The notes beneath the pieces are model-generated. The model was given only the letters and a program-made list of their open reading frames with translations. It did not search any database and was not told the origin of the DNA. A program made the position numbers and the translations under genes. From an uncultured Clostridia bacterium (GTDB lineage: Bacteria; Bacillota; Clostridia; TANB77; CAG-508): DNA of 43,802 nt. The stretch spans positions 1-43,802 of the forward strand of contig CANEDP010000010.1 of assembly GCA_947426305.1 (NCBI GenBank), written 5' to 3'. Shown in pieces: positions 1-8,620 of the stretch; the stretch's first letter is position 1; every line of letters starts with the position of its first letter.

Positions 1-66
1 ATATTTTTTATTTTATCACGGAAGGATTTTTTACACAACTTTTTCTATACTCTCGCCAAACTAGAC

Positions 67-95
67 AAAAAAGGTAGATAAACTCTACCTTTTTT
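67..95 (-). terminator. Rho-independent terminator of the glucoamylase-like gene
   Basis: An inverted repeat (AAAAAAGGTAGA / TCTACCTTTTTT) with a short loop ends in a T run when read on the minus strand. It overlaps the last codons of the gene ending at 85. It is symmetric enough to work in both directions. Confidence 0.75.
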
Positions 96-1326
96 CAACT
101 TTTCTCCTATCCACTTCCGAAAACTCCAACATTTCCAATCCTTTTTGCACATACTTATTTTTCATAAAATAACGCCATATCGTCCCATTCAAATAATTTT
201 CCATCATCACAAGCCCAATTCCTTTATCGATTCCAATATATTCCTTCGCAAACCATGGCTTAGAATCTTCCAAATTAAACCCATCTTTAAGTCCATATTT
301 CCCCCACAATTTCGGAAAATGATTATAATAATATTCCATTGCCTTAATGCTTTCTTCTGGCGCAAATACAATCGAGCCAATCGCGCCACATGGCGTCACG
401 GTTCCATCATTTTCTACGCACAAATTGCCATTGCAAGGTTCAGCACCAAAACAGCCATAACCCTTTGGACCAAGACAAGCCGTTAACCCCCAAGAATTTT
501 CTCCATACGTTTTAAACTGCTCCTTGCAATCAATGCAATATTGCCTATTGGCCAATGTCGCCTTCCTCGAATTCTCAAACCAATCCACACCATTTTTATC
601 TTTTCGATTCCTAAAATCAATCCAAACATGTGAAAATTGGTACGTAAACAGCGCTCCACAATATGTATAAATAATATCTTTTATTCCATGATAATCCATC
701 TTTTTTCGTTCAAAATCATCATACATACTTTTATCCACCGGAAAACTAGGCGAAGCCACTCCCAAAATATAAACCATCAATTGCTCCGCATACATATCCC
801 AATATCCCCAAAAGCCTTTTTCTGGCGTATATCCCATATAAAAATGATTGGTTTTCTGATTTCGATACCATTCCCAATTCACTTTTTGGTATAATATTTC
901 CGCCTTCTCCTTTACTTGACCTTGAAAATATTCACCAGCCGTCATCGCTCCACACATCAAAATTGCCGTATCAATAAGGGAAATTTCGCAATTCCACTCC
1001 CTTTTTCCACTATTCATATTCACAAAATGATAATAAAACCCATTTTCACCTTCCACGTGATTCAGAAAAGTATCCAACGTCTTGCTCACTCTGTCATAGG
1101 CTTTACCAAACGAAATCCACTTTCGCTCCACACCAATCACCAAAGCAGCCAAACCATAACCAACCGAAGCAATACTTGCCACATCATTCGAAAGCAGAGT
1201 TTTATCCCTTACCAGTCCATATCCTTGACTTTTTTCCTCTAAGTTGACTTCCTTCATAAAAAAATCAAAACTTTTTCTCATTTCTTTCAAAATAAGCTTT
1301 TCTCCATAACACTTGAACCATCTCAT
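85..1326 (-). CDS. Glucoamylase-like (PF10091 / GH144-type) protein
   Basis: A protein of about 413 residues with no signal peptide. The C-terminal half matches the conserved glycoamylase-like domain: QFSHVWIDFRNRKD, a WFENSRKATLANRQYC stretch, NSWGLTACLGPKGYG, a DGTVTPCGAIGS segment, and a GIDKGIGLVMMENY motif near the end. The family folds as an (alpha/alpha)6 barrel; characterised members act on beta-1,2-glucans and related glucans. The substrate here is not visible from sequence. An upstream GTG (1332) is open, but the ATG at 1326 has the better spacing to GAGG, so I chose it. The gene has its own promoter and terminator. No in-frame CGG was seen, although CGG occurs about eight times in another phase. 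Confidence 0.85.
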   Translation of the reverse strand: MRWFKCYGEKLILKEMRKSFDFFMKEVNLEEKSQGYGLVRDKTLLSNDVASIASVGYGLAALVIGVERKWISFGKAYDRVSKTLDTFLNHVEGENGFYYHFVNMNSGKREWNCEISLIDTAILMCGAMTAGEYFQGQVKEKAEILYQKVNWEWYRNQKTNHFYMGYTPEKGFWGYWDMYAEQLMVYILGVASPSFPVDKSMYDDFERKKMDYHGIKDIIYTYCGALFTYQFSHVWIDFRNRKDKNGVDWFENSRKATLANRQYCIDCKEQFKTYGENSWGLTACLGPKGYGCFGAEPCNGNLCVENDGTVTPCGAIGSIVFAPEESIKAMEYYYNHFPKLWGKYGLKDGFNLEDSKPWFAKEYIGIDKGIGLVMMENYLNGTIWRYFMKNKYVQKGLEMLEFSEVDRRKVEKR

Positions 1327-1346
1327 ATACACACCTCTATAATCTA

Positions 1347-1376
1347 ATTATAGAAGATTTGTATTCTACAAATCAA
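1347..1376 (-). promoter_or_regulatory. Promoter with operator-like inverted repeat
   Basis: On the minus strand TTGATT (1376-1371) and TATAAT (1352-1347) are 18 bp apart. A perfect 8-bp inverted repeat (GATTTGTA-TTC-TACAAATC, 1356-1374) fills most of the spacer and overlaps the -35. That placement suits a repressor site; the regulator is unknown. Confidence 0.5.
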
Positions 1377-1394
1377 TGGTTATTTCTGGAAAAT

Positions 1395-2639
1395 CTATTT
1401 TCTCATCATGCCCAAAGCAGCTCTTTTTCCAGCAGCCAAAGCCCTGCAAACCGTTGATTTACTTTCTGTTACATCACCACCTGCATAAACATTTTCTATA
1501 TTCGTTTGTCCATTTTCGTCAACTTGAACCATTCCCCAATCATTTAAAACAATTCCTTCTTTTTCCAAAAGCGCTTTTTCTGGTTTCAAACCAATGGCAA
1601 AAACAACTGTATCTGCTTCCACTACAAATTGTGTATCTTTTACATCTACTGCCTTACCTTCCACAATTTCAGTTTTCATGCAATTAACCGATACCATTTT
1701 TCCACCTTCAACATTTGCTGAAATTACACGCGTCAATGGTACAAATTCAACACCGTCTTCAATCGCTTCTTTCAACTCGATTTTTCGTGCTGGCATATGT
1801 TCTTCATCTCTACGATACAAAATTTTTACGGATTCCGCGCCCATTCGTACCGCCACTCTAGCAGTATCCATAGCCACATTTCCTCCACCAATCACAACTA
1901 CTTTTCCCAAATCTCGCAAAAACTGATTTTCATTATACGCTTTTAAAAATACATCTGACTCATAAACAGATTCCAATTTTTTTTCTGCTAAAGAATACGT
2001 TGTAGAAGTCGTTGCTCCGATAGCTAGAAAAATACTATCAAACTCCTTTTTCAAACTTTCTATCGTAATATCTTTTCCCAATTCCACGCCAGTTTTTATA
2101 ATTGCTCCCATATTTTCAATTTTTTTGACAATATTTTGCACAATTTCTCGTGGCAAACGAAAATCTGGAATACCATACCATAAAATTCCGCCAGCCACCT
2201 TGTCCTTTTCAAAAATGGTAACATCATATCCATTTTTCAAAAGTTCGATTGCACATTCAATTCCCGCAGGACCTGAACCAACAATCGCCACTTTTTTGCC
2301 ATTTTTTTCGCACTTTTCTATTTTATACTCAATCTTATTTTCTATCGCCCATTCATTAATAAATTGTTCCAACTGCCCAATTTTTGTTGGGGTTTGCTTA
2401 ATCCCACGAATGCAACTTCCTTCACATTGGTCTTCTTGTGGACACACCAAACTACATATATGACTAAAAATATTATTATCTAATAAAATTTTATATGCTT
2501 CTTCATACTCTTCTGTCTTTATTTTGTCAATAAATTCAGGGATATTAGTCTGCATCGGACAGCCTGTTTTACTACAAGGTTTAACTTTGCAATTCAAACA
2601 CCATTTTGCTAAATCCTTTATTTCTTCTACATTTTTCAT
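1395..2639 (-). CDS. GltD-like FAD/NAD(P)-dependent oxidoreductase with N-terminal Fe-S domain
   Basis: A 414-residue protein of the family of the glutamate synthase small subunit, NfnB and sulfide dehydrogenase. The first ~100 residues hold cysteine clusters (CLNCKVKPCSKTGCP; CSLVCPQEDQCEGSC) typical of the double 4Fe-4S domain. A Rossmann motif GSGPAGIECA binds FAD, GGGNVAMDTARVA binds NAD(P)H, and the C-terminal NVYAGGDV is the second FAD motif. No glutamate synthase large subunit is adjacent, so glutamate synthesis is not proved; a general electron-transfer role is equally possible. The open frame continues upstream to 2708, but the ATG at 2639 follows TTAGGGAGGAATCAA, so it is the start. 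Gene 2698-2832 lies just upstream on the same transcript. Confidence 0.85.
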   Translation of the reverse strand: MKNVEEIKDLAKWCLNCKVKPCSKTGCPMQTNIPEFIDKIKTEEYEEAYKILLDNNIFSHICSLVCPQEDQCEGSCIRGIKQTPTKIGQLEQFINEWAIENKIEYKIEKCEKNGKKVAIVGSGPAGIECAIELLKNGYDVTIFEKDKVAGGILWYGIPDFRLPREIVQNIVKKIENMGAIIKTGVELGKDITIESLKKEFDSIFLAIGATTSTTYSLAEKKLESVYESDVFLKAYNENQFLRDLGKVVVIGGGNVAMDTARVAVRMGAESVKILYRRDEEHMPARKIELKEAIEDGVEFVPLTRVISANVEGGKMVSVNCMKTEIVEGKAVDVKDTQFVVEADTVVFAIGLKPEKALLEKEGIVLNDWGMVQVDENGQTNIENVYAGGDVTESKSTVCRALAAGKRAALGMMRK

Positions 2640-2697
2640 ATTTGATTCCTCCCTAAGATTGTATTCATCATACAACAAACGAGAAGAAATAGCAAGT

Positions 2698-2832
2698 CTA
2701 TTTATCATTTTTCTTTGTGATATTTTCTAGTCTTTCGACAACTTCCTTTTGCTCATCTAGCCCCAACCAAGTATAATAACTTGGGATAAATTCCCCATAT
2801 TTCGTCACATTTTTTTTCGATTTTTCTTGCAT
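2698..2832 (-). CDS. Small conserved-looking 44-residue protein
   Basis: A short frame starts at ATG 2832 and stops with TAG at 2698. AGCAGGAGG lies upstream at good spacing and the strong promoter at 2913-2941 lies behind it. The product is highly charged, has a central FIPSYYTWLGL segment and no membrane segment. I do not recognise it. Its place as first gene of the transcript that continues into the GltD-like flavoprotein suggests a partner or regulator of it, but that is inference from position only. Confidence 0.6.
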   Translation of the reverse strand: MQEKSKKNVTKYGEFIPSYYTWLGLDEQKEVVERLENITKKNDK

Positions 2833-2912
2833 AAAAATACCTCCTGCTCTTATTTTTTGCAGAAGGTAATCTTTTCATTCAAATTATTTTTTCAAAAAAT
2901 GCTCTACTTTTT

Positions 2913-2941
2913 ATTATATCACATTTTTCAATTTATGTCAA
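2913..2941 (-). promoter_or_regulatory. Strong sigma-A promoter with palindromic -35
   Basis: Minus-strand TTGACA (2941-2936), 17 bp, TATAAT (2918-2913) preceded by TG (extended -10). The -35 forms half of the palindrome TGTCAAGTTGACA, also found at 5811-5823 and in a variant at 10185-10197. It drives the 44-residue gene and the GltD-like gene. Confidence 0.8.
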
Positions 2942-2966
2942 GTTGACAAATTTTCAAAAATGTGCA

Positions 2967-3732
2967 TTACCCAAGCATTACATCTAGAACCATCATCACT
3001 ACAAACCCAATTGTCACTCCAATTACTCCAATCATGGATTTTTTGCCTTCGTGAATTTCTGGAACTAATTCTTCTACCACAACAAATATCATCGCACCTG
3101 CTGCAAATGCTAGTAAATAAGGTAAAATTGGCACAACAACATTGATTAATAATATGGTTATCACAGCTGCAATTGGCTCCACCATTCCAGATAACACACC
3201 ATACACAAACGCTTTCCCTTTGCTCATTCCTTGTAATTTAAGTGGCATTGAAATAATAGCTCCTTCTGGAATGTTCTGAATCGCAATTCCGAACCGCCAA
3301 AACAACTGCCTCTAACAAAGCAATTCCAGCATTCCCTGCTAAAAATCCTGCAAAGCAAACTCCTACAGCCATTCCTTCTGGAATATTATGTAGAGTTACA
3401 GAAAACAATAACATATTCATCTTTTTTCCATTTTTCTTAGCTTCCACTTTTTCTGCCATTTTATTAATAAAAATTAAAAATATTACCCCTAAACTTAATC
3501 CAACAGCCGCAGGCAACCATGATATTTTGCCTTGGTTTTCTGCCATTTCAATTGCTGGCAATAGAAGTGACCACACACTTGCTGCAATCATAACACCTGA
3601 TGCAAAACCTACAATTAATTTTTGAAATTTTTCACTCATATGATTTCGAATAAAAAATACAAAACTACTTCCCAAAGTCGTTCCAATAAACGGTATCAAA
3701 ACTCCTCCGATACTATATAATATATTTTCCAC
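2967..3732 (-). CDS. ZIP family metal transporter, decoded through a +1 shift at CGG
   Basis: A zinc/divalent-metal transporter of the ZIP (GufA/ZupT-like) family. It is 254 residues long when read with one +1 shift, the usual family length. Both signature motifs are present: HNIPEG in TM4 (before the break) and QNIPEG in TM5 (just after it). In plain translation the protein breaks at codon 148, a CGG at 3291-3289. Omitting its C gives AVGIAIQNIPEG, the expected conserved helix, and the frame stays open to 2967. The start is GTG 3732, preceded by AGGAGG. There are about eight hydrophobic segments. Without the shift the product would lose TM5-TM8. An ordinary frameshift mutation is the alternative, made unlikely by eight other breaks at the same codon. 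Confidence 0.85.
3289..3291 (-). other. CGG +1 recoding site 1 (ZIP transporter)
   Basis: Context GCG GTT CGG A. Reading GCG GTT (C) GGA ATT joins the two halves of the ZIP protein and puts a Gly next to the IAIQNIPEG motif. Confidence 0.8.
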
Positions 3733-3779
3733 TTTTTTTGCCTCCTATATTATATAGTATGTCGCTTGTTCACATTATG

Positions 3780-4976
3780 TTAATTTTGTTTTTTTAAATA
3801 CAGAACATTCATATCCACATCATTTTCTATTCCATTCACTCTGCCAGATTCACTCATCTGCCAAATAGAATATTCTCCTTCATACGTTACTTTTCGATTA
3901 TATTGTGCCAGCCAAATGTCATATTGGGTTGGCTCCCAGATTTGCTCTAAATAAAATTTGCTACTATACAGCATTCCTTTATACCCAAACTCTTGCACCG
4001 TATCCAAAAACACATTTGCCACTTTATTGAGTGTATAAAAACTCATGCCAGCTTGGTTAAAAGAATTCCAATTTTCCCAATCAAAAGCAATTGGTAAATC
4101 CAGTTCAACATTTTGCAAATGTTCTTTTATCCAATGTGCTTGCTCGATGGCCTGCTCTACATTTTTGGCATAGGAATAAAAATAAATTCCTACTGGAATA
4201 TTGACCGATTTTGCTCCTTCTATATTGGCAACAAAATAAGGATCTAACTCACACGCTCCATCATATTTAGCTTGATAGCCAATTCGTATCATCACAAATT
4301 CAATTCCCGCCTTCTTGACTTCTTGCCAATCAATTTCTTCTTGCCATTTTGATACATCAATTCCAATTTTCGTATCTTCCGTTTTATAATCTCTTAAAAC
4401 ATCGGCTATATCCAGTTTTTTTGCCTTCTTTTTTTCTTCCTCTTTTTCTTTCACATGAAGTACAAAATCCTTTTTCGCCTGATTCCCACTCGAATCTGTT
4501 ACAACATAGGTTAACGGATAATCTCCTACTTGGTTTACATCATATTCTCCCAAGATTTCTCTCTTCGGATTGTCATCCACCTCATCTCCACTGAGTAACA
4601 CATCTATCAAATTTTTGTTATAGCCTAAATTTACTGTATAGGAATTTCCACTCAATATTTGTGGTGGTTTCGTATCGATTACTTTTACAGTAAATTCAGC
4701 TGTTTTTCGTTTGTTTTTTCGATTGGTATATTCAAATAAAATTTGCATTTCTCCTAATTTTTCTGTATTAATTTGGTAATCATCTACTAAGTTTCCATCC
4801 AAATTTTCAATCAAATCCGATATTTTTATGCTCTCTCCAAATTCAACCGTTAAATCTTCTTTTAAACGAATAGCTTTTGCATCGATTTTCTTATTTTTTT
4901 CATATTGCCAAAAACAAATTCCTATTATCAAGATTATAATGAACGGTATCACAACTATTCCCACTTTTTTTCTCAT
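3780..4976 (-). CDS. Membrane-anchored GH25 lysozyme with Ig-like stalk
   Basis: A 398-residue N-acetylmuramidase acting on peptidoglycan outside the membrane. Residues ~5-24 form a membrane anchor (VGIVVIPFIIILIIGICFW). Residues ~35-180 form one or two DUF5011/cadherin-like beta domains (DTKPPQILSG; YVVTDSSGNQAKKDF). A Lys/Glu-rich linker follows, then the GH25 barrel from about residue 205: GIDVSKWQ, the catalytic FDWENW, and the closing WQMSESGRVNGIENDVDMN. A GTG at 4985 is open, but ATG 4976 has better spacing from AAAGGA. The nuclease gene ends 17 bp upstream, so the two are co-transcribed and may both act on material at the cell surface. Confidence 0.88.
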   Translation of the reverse strand: MRKKVGIVVIPFIIILIIGICFWQYEKNKKIDAKAIRLKEDLTVEFGESIKISDLIENLDGNLVDDYQINTEKLGEMQILFEYTNRKNKRKTAEFTVKVIDTKPPQILSGNSYTVNLGYNKNLIDVLLSGDEVDDNPKREILGEYDVNQVGDYPLTYVVTDSSGNQAKKDFVLHVKEKEEEKKKAKKLDIADVLRDYKTEDTKIGIDVSKWQEEIDWQEVKKAGIEFVMIRIGYQAKYDGACELDPYFVANIEGAKSVNIPVGIYFYSYAKNVEQAIEQAHWIKEHLQNVELDLPIAFDWENWNSFNQAGMSFYTLNKVANVFLDTVQEFGYKGMLYSSKFYLEQIWEPTQYDIWLAQYNRKVTYEGEYSIWQMSESGRVNGIENDVDMNVLYLKKQN

Positions 4977-4993
4977 TTTTTTCACTTTCCTTT

Positions 4994-5722
4994 TTATTCG
5001 TTCGATTTATGGCTTTCTCCTGTTAAATAATCAATCGCAATTCCCGGTTGAGCATTATAAACAAACACATTGAAACAAATACCTTCTCCTCTATCCTCCA
5101 CTGAAAAACCTTCCATTTGAACCCCTTTGGCAACCAAATTATTTCCCTCAAAAATCGGCGTAACACGATACAGTACATGATGATTCGTCTCTTCCACATA
5201 ATCAGCTACCTGATTTTCAAAAGGCAACATACCATTCATATTAAAATATCGCGTTCCAGTAATTAAATTTTTCTCGTTTGCATTTTCTCCAGCCAATTGA
5301 TACCCAATCAAATGGCAACGATTGTAGAGATATTTTCCTTCCACCAAATCGTCATATCTTACCGTATGCCAACCAGTTGGTTTCACATTTCCAATTTCGC
5401 CTCTTTTTTCCGTCGGCATAATTTCCTTGCAAACATTTGCATACGCGATTCCACATCTACCCCATTCATCTAAATCACTGTATTTCTCAAAAGGTTCCAA
5501 AGTATAATCACTTTCCTCAAAAAAAGGGCGATTTTCATTTAGCACAACATAGGACATATCCGAAAACTCTGGAATTTCGTCCAGATTAAAAGAGATTTCA
5601 GAATTTGACTCCGAAACAACCTGCTCAGCATCTTTTTCATACACACCAAATAGTGCAATTAGCACCAATAAAACAATGCTAATGATACTTTGTTGTACAC
5701 TTATTTTTCTTCTTTTGCTCAT
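4994..5722 (-). CDS. Membrane-anchored DNA/RNA non-specific endonuclease (EndA/NucA-like)
   Basis: A 242-residue nuclease of the beta-beta-alpha metal superfamily. Residues ~12-28 are a membrane anchor or signal (SIISIVLLVLIALFGVY). The active-site block is YNRCHLIGYQLAGENANEKN; the family motif is DRGH, here NRCH, a common clostridial variant that keeps the catalytic His. NLITGTRYFNMNGMLPFEN and the downstream Asn/Glu residues match the family. The start ATG follows TAAGGAG. It is the first gene of a two-gene transcript with the GH25 lysozyme and has a promoter at 5788-5816. Likely roles are extracellular nucleic-acid degradation or DNA uptake. Confidence 0.85.
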   Translation of the reverse strand: MSKRRKISVQQSIISIVLLVLIALFGVYEKDAEQVVSESNSEISFNLDEIPEFSDMSYVVLNENRPFFEESDYTLEPFEKYSDLDEWGRCGIAYANVCKEIMPTEKRGEIGNVKPTGWHTVRYDDLVEGKYLYNRCHLIGYQLAGENANEKNLITGTRYFNMNGMLPFENQVADYVEETNHHVLYRVTPIFEGNNLVAKGVQMEGFSVEDRGEGICFNVFVYNAQPGIAIDYLTGESHKSNE

Positions 5723-5787
5723 TTTTTCTCCTTAAATAAAAATAAGATATTCTACTTTTCGAATACCTTATTTTTTAAATATGGTTT

Positions 5788-5816
5788 ATGATAGCATATT
5801 TTCTCGAATTTGTCAA
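5788..5816 (-). promoter_or_regulatory. Promoter of the nuclease-lysozyme operon
   Basis: Minus-strand TTGACA (5816-5811), 17 bp, TATCAT (5793-5788). The -35 is one arm of TGTCAAGTTGACA; the other arm is the -35 of the divergent promoter at 5818-5847. Confidence 0.7.
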
Positions 5817-5817
5817 G

Positions 5818-5847
5818 TTGACATAACTACAAAAAATGTGATATAAT
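5818..5847 (+). promoter_or_regulatory. Divergent promoter pointing antisense into eno
   Basis: Plus-strand TTGACA (5818-5823), 18 bp, TATAAT (5842-5847) with an extended TG(A). By sequence it is one of the better promoters in the window. Transcription would start near 5854 and run into the 3' end of the enolase gene on the opposite strand. No plus-strand gene follows. Confidence 0.6.
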
Positions 5848-5859
5848 AAAAGGTTAGCC

Positions 5860-7119
5860 CTAAATTTCTGATTCAATATGAATCAATCGATTATATTTTA
5901 CCACTCGGTCTGTTCTACAAGGCGCGCCAGCCTTAATATATCCTCCATTGACTGCAACTGCCAAATCTGCCACAAAACTATCTTCTGTTTCTCCTGAACG
6001 ATGCGATACAACCACTTTATACCCATTTTGCTTTGCCACTTCGATACAATCCAGTGTCTCTGTTACAGTTCCAATTTGATTTGGTTTTATCAAAATCGAA
6101 TTGGCCACGCCATTTCGAATTCCTCTTTCAAAACGAGTTCGATTGGTGACAAAAATATCGTCTCCGACTAGCATTACTTTGTCTTTTAACTCATCACTTA
6201 ATTTTTTCCAGCCTTTCCAATCTTCCTCTGCTAAGCCATCTTCAATGGAAATTAGCGGATATTTTTCGGTTAGACTTTTCAAATATTCGATCATTTCGTC
6301 TGTTGTCTTAAATTCACCTGTTTTCCAGAATTCGTAGCCTTCTCGATTTGTCTTTTTGGCGCTATCGAACATTTCTGTCGCAGCTACGTCAATGGCTAAA
6401 TTAATATCCTTTCCTGGCTCATATCCTGCGTGTTTGATTGCTTCTAAAATATATTTAAAGGCTTCATCTTCATTTTGTAAATTGGGAGCAAAACCGCCTT
6501 CATCTCCAACACTTGTACTGTAGCCATTCACCTTTAGAATCTTTTTTAACGCATGATACACTTCTGCTCCCATTTGAATCGCTTGTTTTCCAGTTTTTGC
6601 ACCAGTTGGCATAATCATAAATTCTTGAATGTTGACATTATTATCAGCGTGCTTTCCACCATTTAAAATATTCATCATGGGAATGGGCATCATTTTAGCG
6701 TTGATTCCGCCAATGTAATTATAGAGTTGTAAGCCTAACGATTCTGCTGCTGCTTTGCACACTGCTATGGAAACGCCTAATGTGCTATTTGCACCAAGTT
6801 TGGTTTTGTTTTCGCCTGCCATATTGATTAATTCTTCGTCAATTCTGATTTGATCATAAACATTCATTCCTTCTAGTTTTTTAGCGATTTTTTTGTTGAC
6901 ATTATCCACCGCAGTTAAAACACCTTTTCCTCCAAAACGGCTTTGGTCCCCATCTCTTAATTCCAATGCCTCAAATGCGCCAGTTGACGCGCCAGATGGT
7001 ACAACAGCTTTTCCACAAAATCCACCTTCTGTTACCACCTCAACTTGAACGGTTGGATTTCCTCTAGAATCTAGCACTTCCAATGCTTTGACACTCAATA
7101 TTTTTAAACAATCTTTCAT
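5860..7119 (-). CDS. eno: Enolase (phosphopyruvate hydratase)
   Basis: A cytoplasmic glycolytic enzyme converting 2-phosphoglycerate to phosphoenolpyruvate. The 419 residues cover the whole family: N-terminal [32 protein letters not shown], the loop [15 protein letters not shown], the metal ligands in [21 protein letters not shown] and VGDDIFVTN, the signature [15 protein letters not shown], and [20 protein letters not shown] 7119 follows ATAGGAGG. It is monocistronic by layout. No clear terminator follows; instead a converging promoter lies at the 3' end. Confidence 0.97.
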   Translation of the reverse strand: MKDCLKILSVKALEVLDSRGNPTVQVEVVTEGGFCGKAVVPSGASTGAFEALELRDGDQSRFGGKGVLTAVDNVNKKIAKKLEGMNVYDQIRIDEELINMAGENKTKLGANSTLGVSIAVCKAAAESLGLQLYNYIGGINAKMMPIPMMNILNGGKHADNNVNIQEFMIMPTGAKTGKQAIQMGAEVYHALKKILKVNGYSTSVGDEGGFAPNLQNEDEAFKYILEAIKHAGYEPGKDINLAIDVAATEMFDSAKKTNREGYEFWKTGEFKTTDEMIEYLKSLTEKYPLISIEDGLAEEDWKGWKKLSDELKDKVMLVGDDIFVTNRTRFERGIRNGVANSILIKPNQIGTVTETLDCIEVAKQNGYKVVVSHRSGETEDSFVADLAVAVNGGYIKAGAPCRTDRVVKYNRLIHIESEI

Positions 7120-7207
7120 TTTTACCTCCTATGATTTTTGGTTATTCTTTCCAAAAAAACAAGAAAGTATGTGTAATCTTTGAAGTTTCTACTGTTTTTC
7201 TTAAAGC

Positions 7208-7240
7208 AAAAAAGGCAGAATCCTAAAATTCTACCTTTTT
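7208..7240 (-). terminator. Terminator between the CorC-like gene and eno
   Basis: Inverted repeat AAAAAGGTAGAAT / ATTCTGCCTTTTTT on the minus strand, with T runs on both sides, just after the stop of the CorC-like gene. Confidence 0.8.
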
Positions 7241-7243
7241 ATT

Positions 7244-8560
7244 TTACTCTTCTTCTTCATCATCCTCTTCTTTTTTCGCATCTGTAATACAAACTTTTAC
7301 TTTAATAATTCTTTTATTTTTTATTTTCTCTATTTTATACACCACATTTTCCAATTCCAAAATAGGCTTTTCCTTTTCCTCTGGAATTCTTCCCATAGCA
7401 TCAATTAAATAGCCAGAAAGTGTTTCATAATCTCCTTCTGGAATATTGATATTGAGTAATTTCTTGCATTCATAAATTGGCATACTAGCACTTAGCATAT
7501 AGGTATTTTCATCGATTTTCTCAAATTCTTTTTCGATATCATCAAACTCGTCAAAAATATCTCCCACGATTTCTTCTAAAATATCTTCCATGGTAACAAG
7601 ACCAGCTGTACCGCCATATTCATCTAGCACAATGGCAATTTGCCTTTTATTTTTTCTCATTTCAGTAAATAATTCGTTTACTTTTTTCGTTTCTGCCACA
7701 AAATAAGCATCTTTCACAAGATTTCTAATTTTGGTATTTTTATTTTTTTGCTCTAACAACATATCTTTGACATACAAAATACCAATAATTTGATCCATAT
7801 TATCTTTGTAAACTGGTATTCTACTGTATTTGTAGTCATCTGCGATCTCTAAAATGGCATCTGTCATAGATAAATTGCTATCTAGTGCAAAAATTTCTGT
7901 TCTAGGAATCATGATTTCTGAAACGGTTCTGTCATTGAATTCAAATACATTGTTAATCATCTCTTTTTCATTCAAATCAATAGTTCCTTTTTCTTCACCA
8001 ACATCTACCATCATTCTGATTTCTTCTTCTGTAACAGTTTCTTCTTCATTTCCAGTTACGCCAAATAATTTGGAAACAATATTGGTTGAAAACTCCAAGA
8101 AACTAACAAATGGAGCCGTTATAAATGAGATAAAACGAATCACTCCAATGCTTGCAAATGCAATCATTTCGTATTTTTTCATGGCAATTCTTTTTGGTAC
8201 CAATTCACCAAAAATTAGCGTAAAATAAGATAAAATCAGTGTAATAATTACCATCGCAATTGCATTCCAAGTTTCGACACTTATGGCTGGAATCCAACTA
8301 TACAAAATTGGTGCAAGTTTGCTAGCAAATGTATCCGATGCTAGTGCACTAGATAAAAATCCTCCAAATGTAATTCCGATTTGTATGGTTGCTAAAAATC
8401 TGCTTGGCGTTTTTAACATTTTTGCCATAGCAATTGCTTTTTTATTTCCTTCTTTTGCCATCATTTCTATTTTTGCGTCATTGAGTGAGATAAATGCGAT
8501 TTCGCTTGCTGCAAAAAACGCATTAATTAAAATTAGTATAATCAGCGTAATCAGTTGCAT
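7244..8560 (-). CDS. CNNM/CorC-family (hemolysin-like) membrane protein
   Basis: A 438-residue protein of the CNNM/YfjD/HlyC group. Residues 1-~190 form the CNNM transmembrane domain (LITLIILILINAFFAASEIA, then FGELVPKRIAMKK). Two CBS domains follow (IMIPRTEIFALD..., YSRIPVYKDN; then IAIVLDEYGGTAGLVTMEDI), and the C-terminal ~85 residues are the CorC_HlyC domain. The tail is acidic (EEDDEEEE). Characterised family members take part in Mg2+ or Co2+ transport or efflux. Another magnesium protein, MgtE, lies at 33.8 kb. It has its own terminator. Confidence 0.88.
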   Translation of the reverse strand: MQLITLIILILINAFFAASEIAFISLNDAKIEMMAKEGNKKAIAMAKMLKTPSRFLATIQIGITFGGFLSSALASDTFASKLAPILYSWIPAISVETWNAIAMVIITLILSYFTLIFGELVPKRIAMKKYEMIAFASIGVIRFISFITAPFVSFLEFSTNIVSKLFGVTGNEEETVTEEEIRMMVDVGEEKGTIDLNEKEMINNVFEFNDRTVSEIMIPRTEIFALDSNLSMTDAILEIADDYKYSRIPVYKDNMDQIIGILYVKDMLLEQKNKNTKIRNLVKDAYFVAETKKVNELFTEMRKNKRQIAIVLDEYGGTAGLVTMEDILEEIVGDIFDEFDDIEKEFEKIDENTYMLSASMPIYECKKLLNINIPEGDYETLSGYLIDAMGRIPEEKEKPILELENVVYKIEKIKNKRIIKVKVCITDAKKEEDDEEEE

Positions 8561-8620
8561 GATTAAATTTTTTCCTTTCTTTTTATAAAATATGATTAAT
8601 TGTATTTAATATGTATGTTT

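Noticed and set aside
3238..3305. Sequencing or assembly errors as the cause of the nine broken frames
   Set aside because: All nine are the same change at the same codon phase; out-of-phase CGG triplets in dozens of places cause no break, and genes lacking in-frame CGG are all intact. Only the MFS-A site touches a homopolymer. Read data would settle it, but error alone does not explain the pattern.
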